The position numbers and the translations under genes were made by a program. Below, piece after piece: positions 63,877-64,000 of a stretch of 64,000 bases of DNA (position 1 is the stretch's first letter; each line of letters starts with the position of its first letter). This stretch comes from Paludibacteraceae bacterium (GTDB lineage Bacteria > Bacteroidota > Bacteroidia > Bacteroidales > Paludibacteraceae), in assembly GCA_024401555.1 (NCBI GenBank), contig JAKSKV010000005.1, positions 1 through 64,000 of the forward strand, given 5' to 3'. The notes under the pieces are model-generated. The model was not told the origin of the DNA and ran no database searches. It saw nothing but the letters and a program-made list of their open reading frames with translations.

Positions 63877-64000
63877 ATGATTTCAAGCAAAATTTGTGAA
63901 TTAATCGGTATTCAATACCCTATTTTCCAAGGTGGTATGGCGTGGATTTCAGACGCCAAGTTAGCAAGCGCAGTTTCTAACGCAGGTGGTTTGGGACTAA
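63877..64000 (+). CDS. fabK: FabK-type enoyl-ACP reductase, partial (cut by window end)
   Basis: The first 41 codons are present: [20 protein letters not shown], then [21 protein letters not shown]. The [11 protein letters not shown] and SNAGGLGL motifs are typical of the flavin-dependent FabK / nitronate monooxygenase family. Its place after the FabH-like gene favours enoyl-ACP reductase, the last step of each elongation cycle. Confidence 0.85.
   Translation, partial: MISSKICELIGIQYPIFQGGMAWISDAKLASAVSNAGGLGL

Overview
The window is chromosomal DNA from a member of the Bacteroidota, most likely order Bacteroidales but probably not the genus Bacteroides. Three things point there. Promoters repeatedly match the Bacteroidota form TTTG-N19/20-TAnnTTTG and Shine-Dalgarno sequences are weak. 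The gene set is typical: AspT/YidE-type transporter, DUF4295 ribosomal protein, nadC-DUF4783-rlmH, FabK, and TatA/TatC without TatB. A type IX secretion system (T9SS) is present, shown by porQ and by two giant proteins with T9SS sorting domains of both known types. Codon use favours GAG for Glu, and the only Glu tRNAs here are a tandem pair with anticodon CTC.

Layout. 1-13 kb: a DMT transporter, then a minus-strand operon of a small beta-barrel, a lipoprotein and a 3443-aa T9SS type A surface protein. 13-21 kb: topB, a beta-barrel gene, miaB, lptB, a glutaminyl-cyclase-like M28 lipoprotein, two tRNA-Glu genes and tatAC. 21-25 kb: thrS, then infC (with an ATC start) - rpmI - rplT. 24.8-31.4 kb: a small exported-peptide gene, an AmpG-like MFS gene, an accessory islet (truncated ORF6N gene, and an Rpn/PD-(D/E)XK gene between two direct repeats), a YidE-type transporter and an SDR. 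31.5-43.1 kb: a 3859-aa HYR-repeat protein with a T9SS type B sorting domain. 43.3-50.5 kb: a degenerate SGNH protein, ispH, cmk and porQ in one overlapping operon, downstream of a 1249-aa membrane histidine kinase. 50.6-55.3 kb: a TSCPD protein, an operon of beta-barrel, slyD-like and aroC, then the cinA C-terminal domain gene and rpmB-rpmG-DUF4295. 55.4-58.8 kb: an arsenic gene cluster (arsP, arsC, arsG, two thioredoxin-fold genes, arsR) with two copies of one operator. 59-64 kb: fabD, an extracellular nuclease lipoprotein, nadC, DUF4783, rlmH, a FabH-like KAS III and the start of fabK.

The genes join into a few themes. Housekeeping covers translation, tRNA modification, lipid A transport, fatty acid synthesis, NAD and isoprenoid synthesis. 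Cell-surface biology covers the T9SS part PorQ and two of the largest proteins one is likely to meet, both with sorting tails for that system. Accessory functions are the arsenic cluster and the repeat-flanked Rpn gene. That gene carries an exact internal -7 box ahead of in-frame ATGs, so it could make a separate C-terminal protein like the RpnS antitoxins of E. coli. No CRISPR array, rRNA, prophage or complete insertion sequence was seen. Calls rest on reading the sequence and on memory of the families; no search was run.
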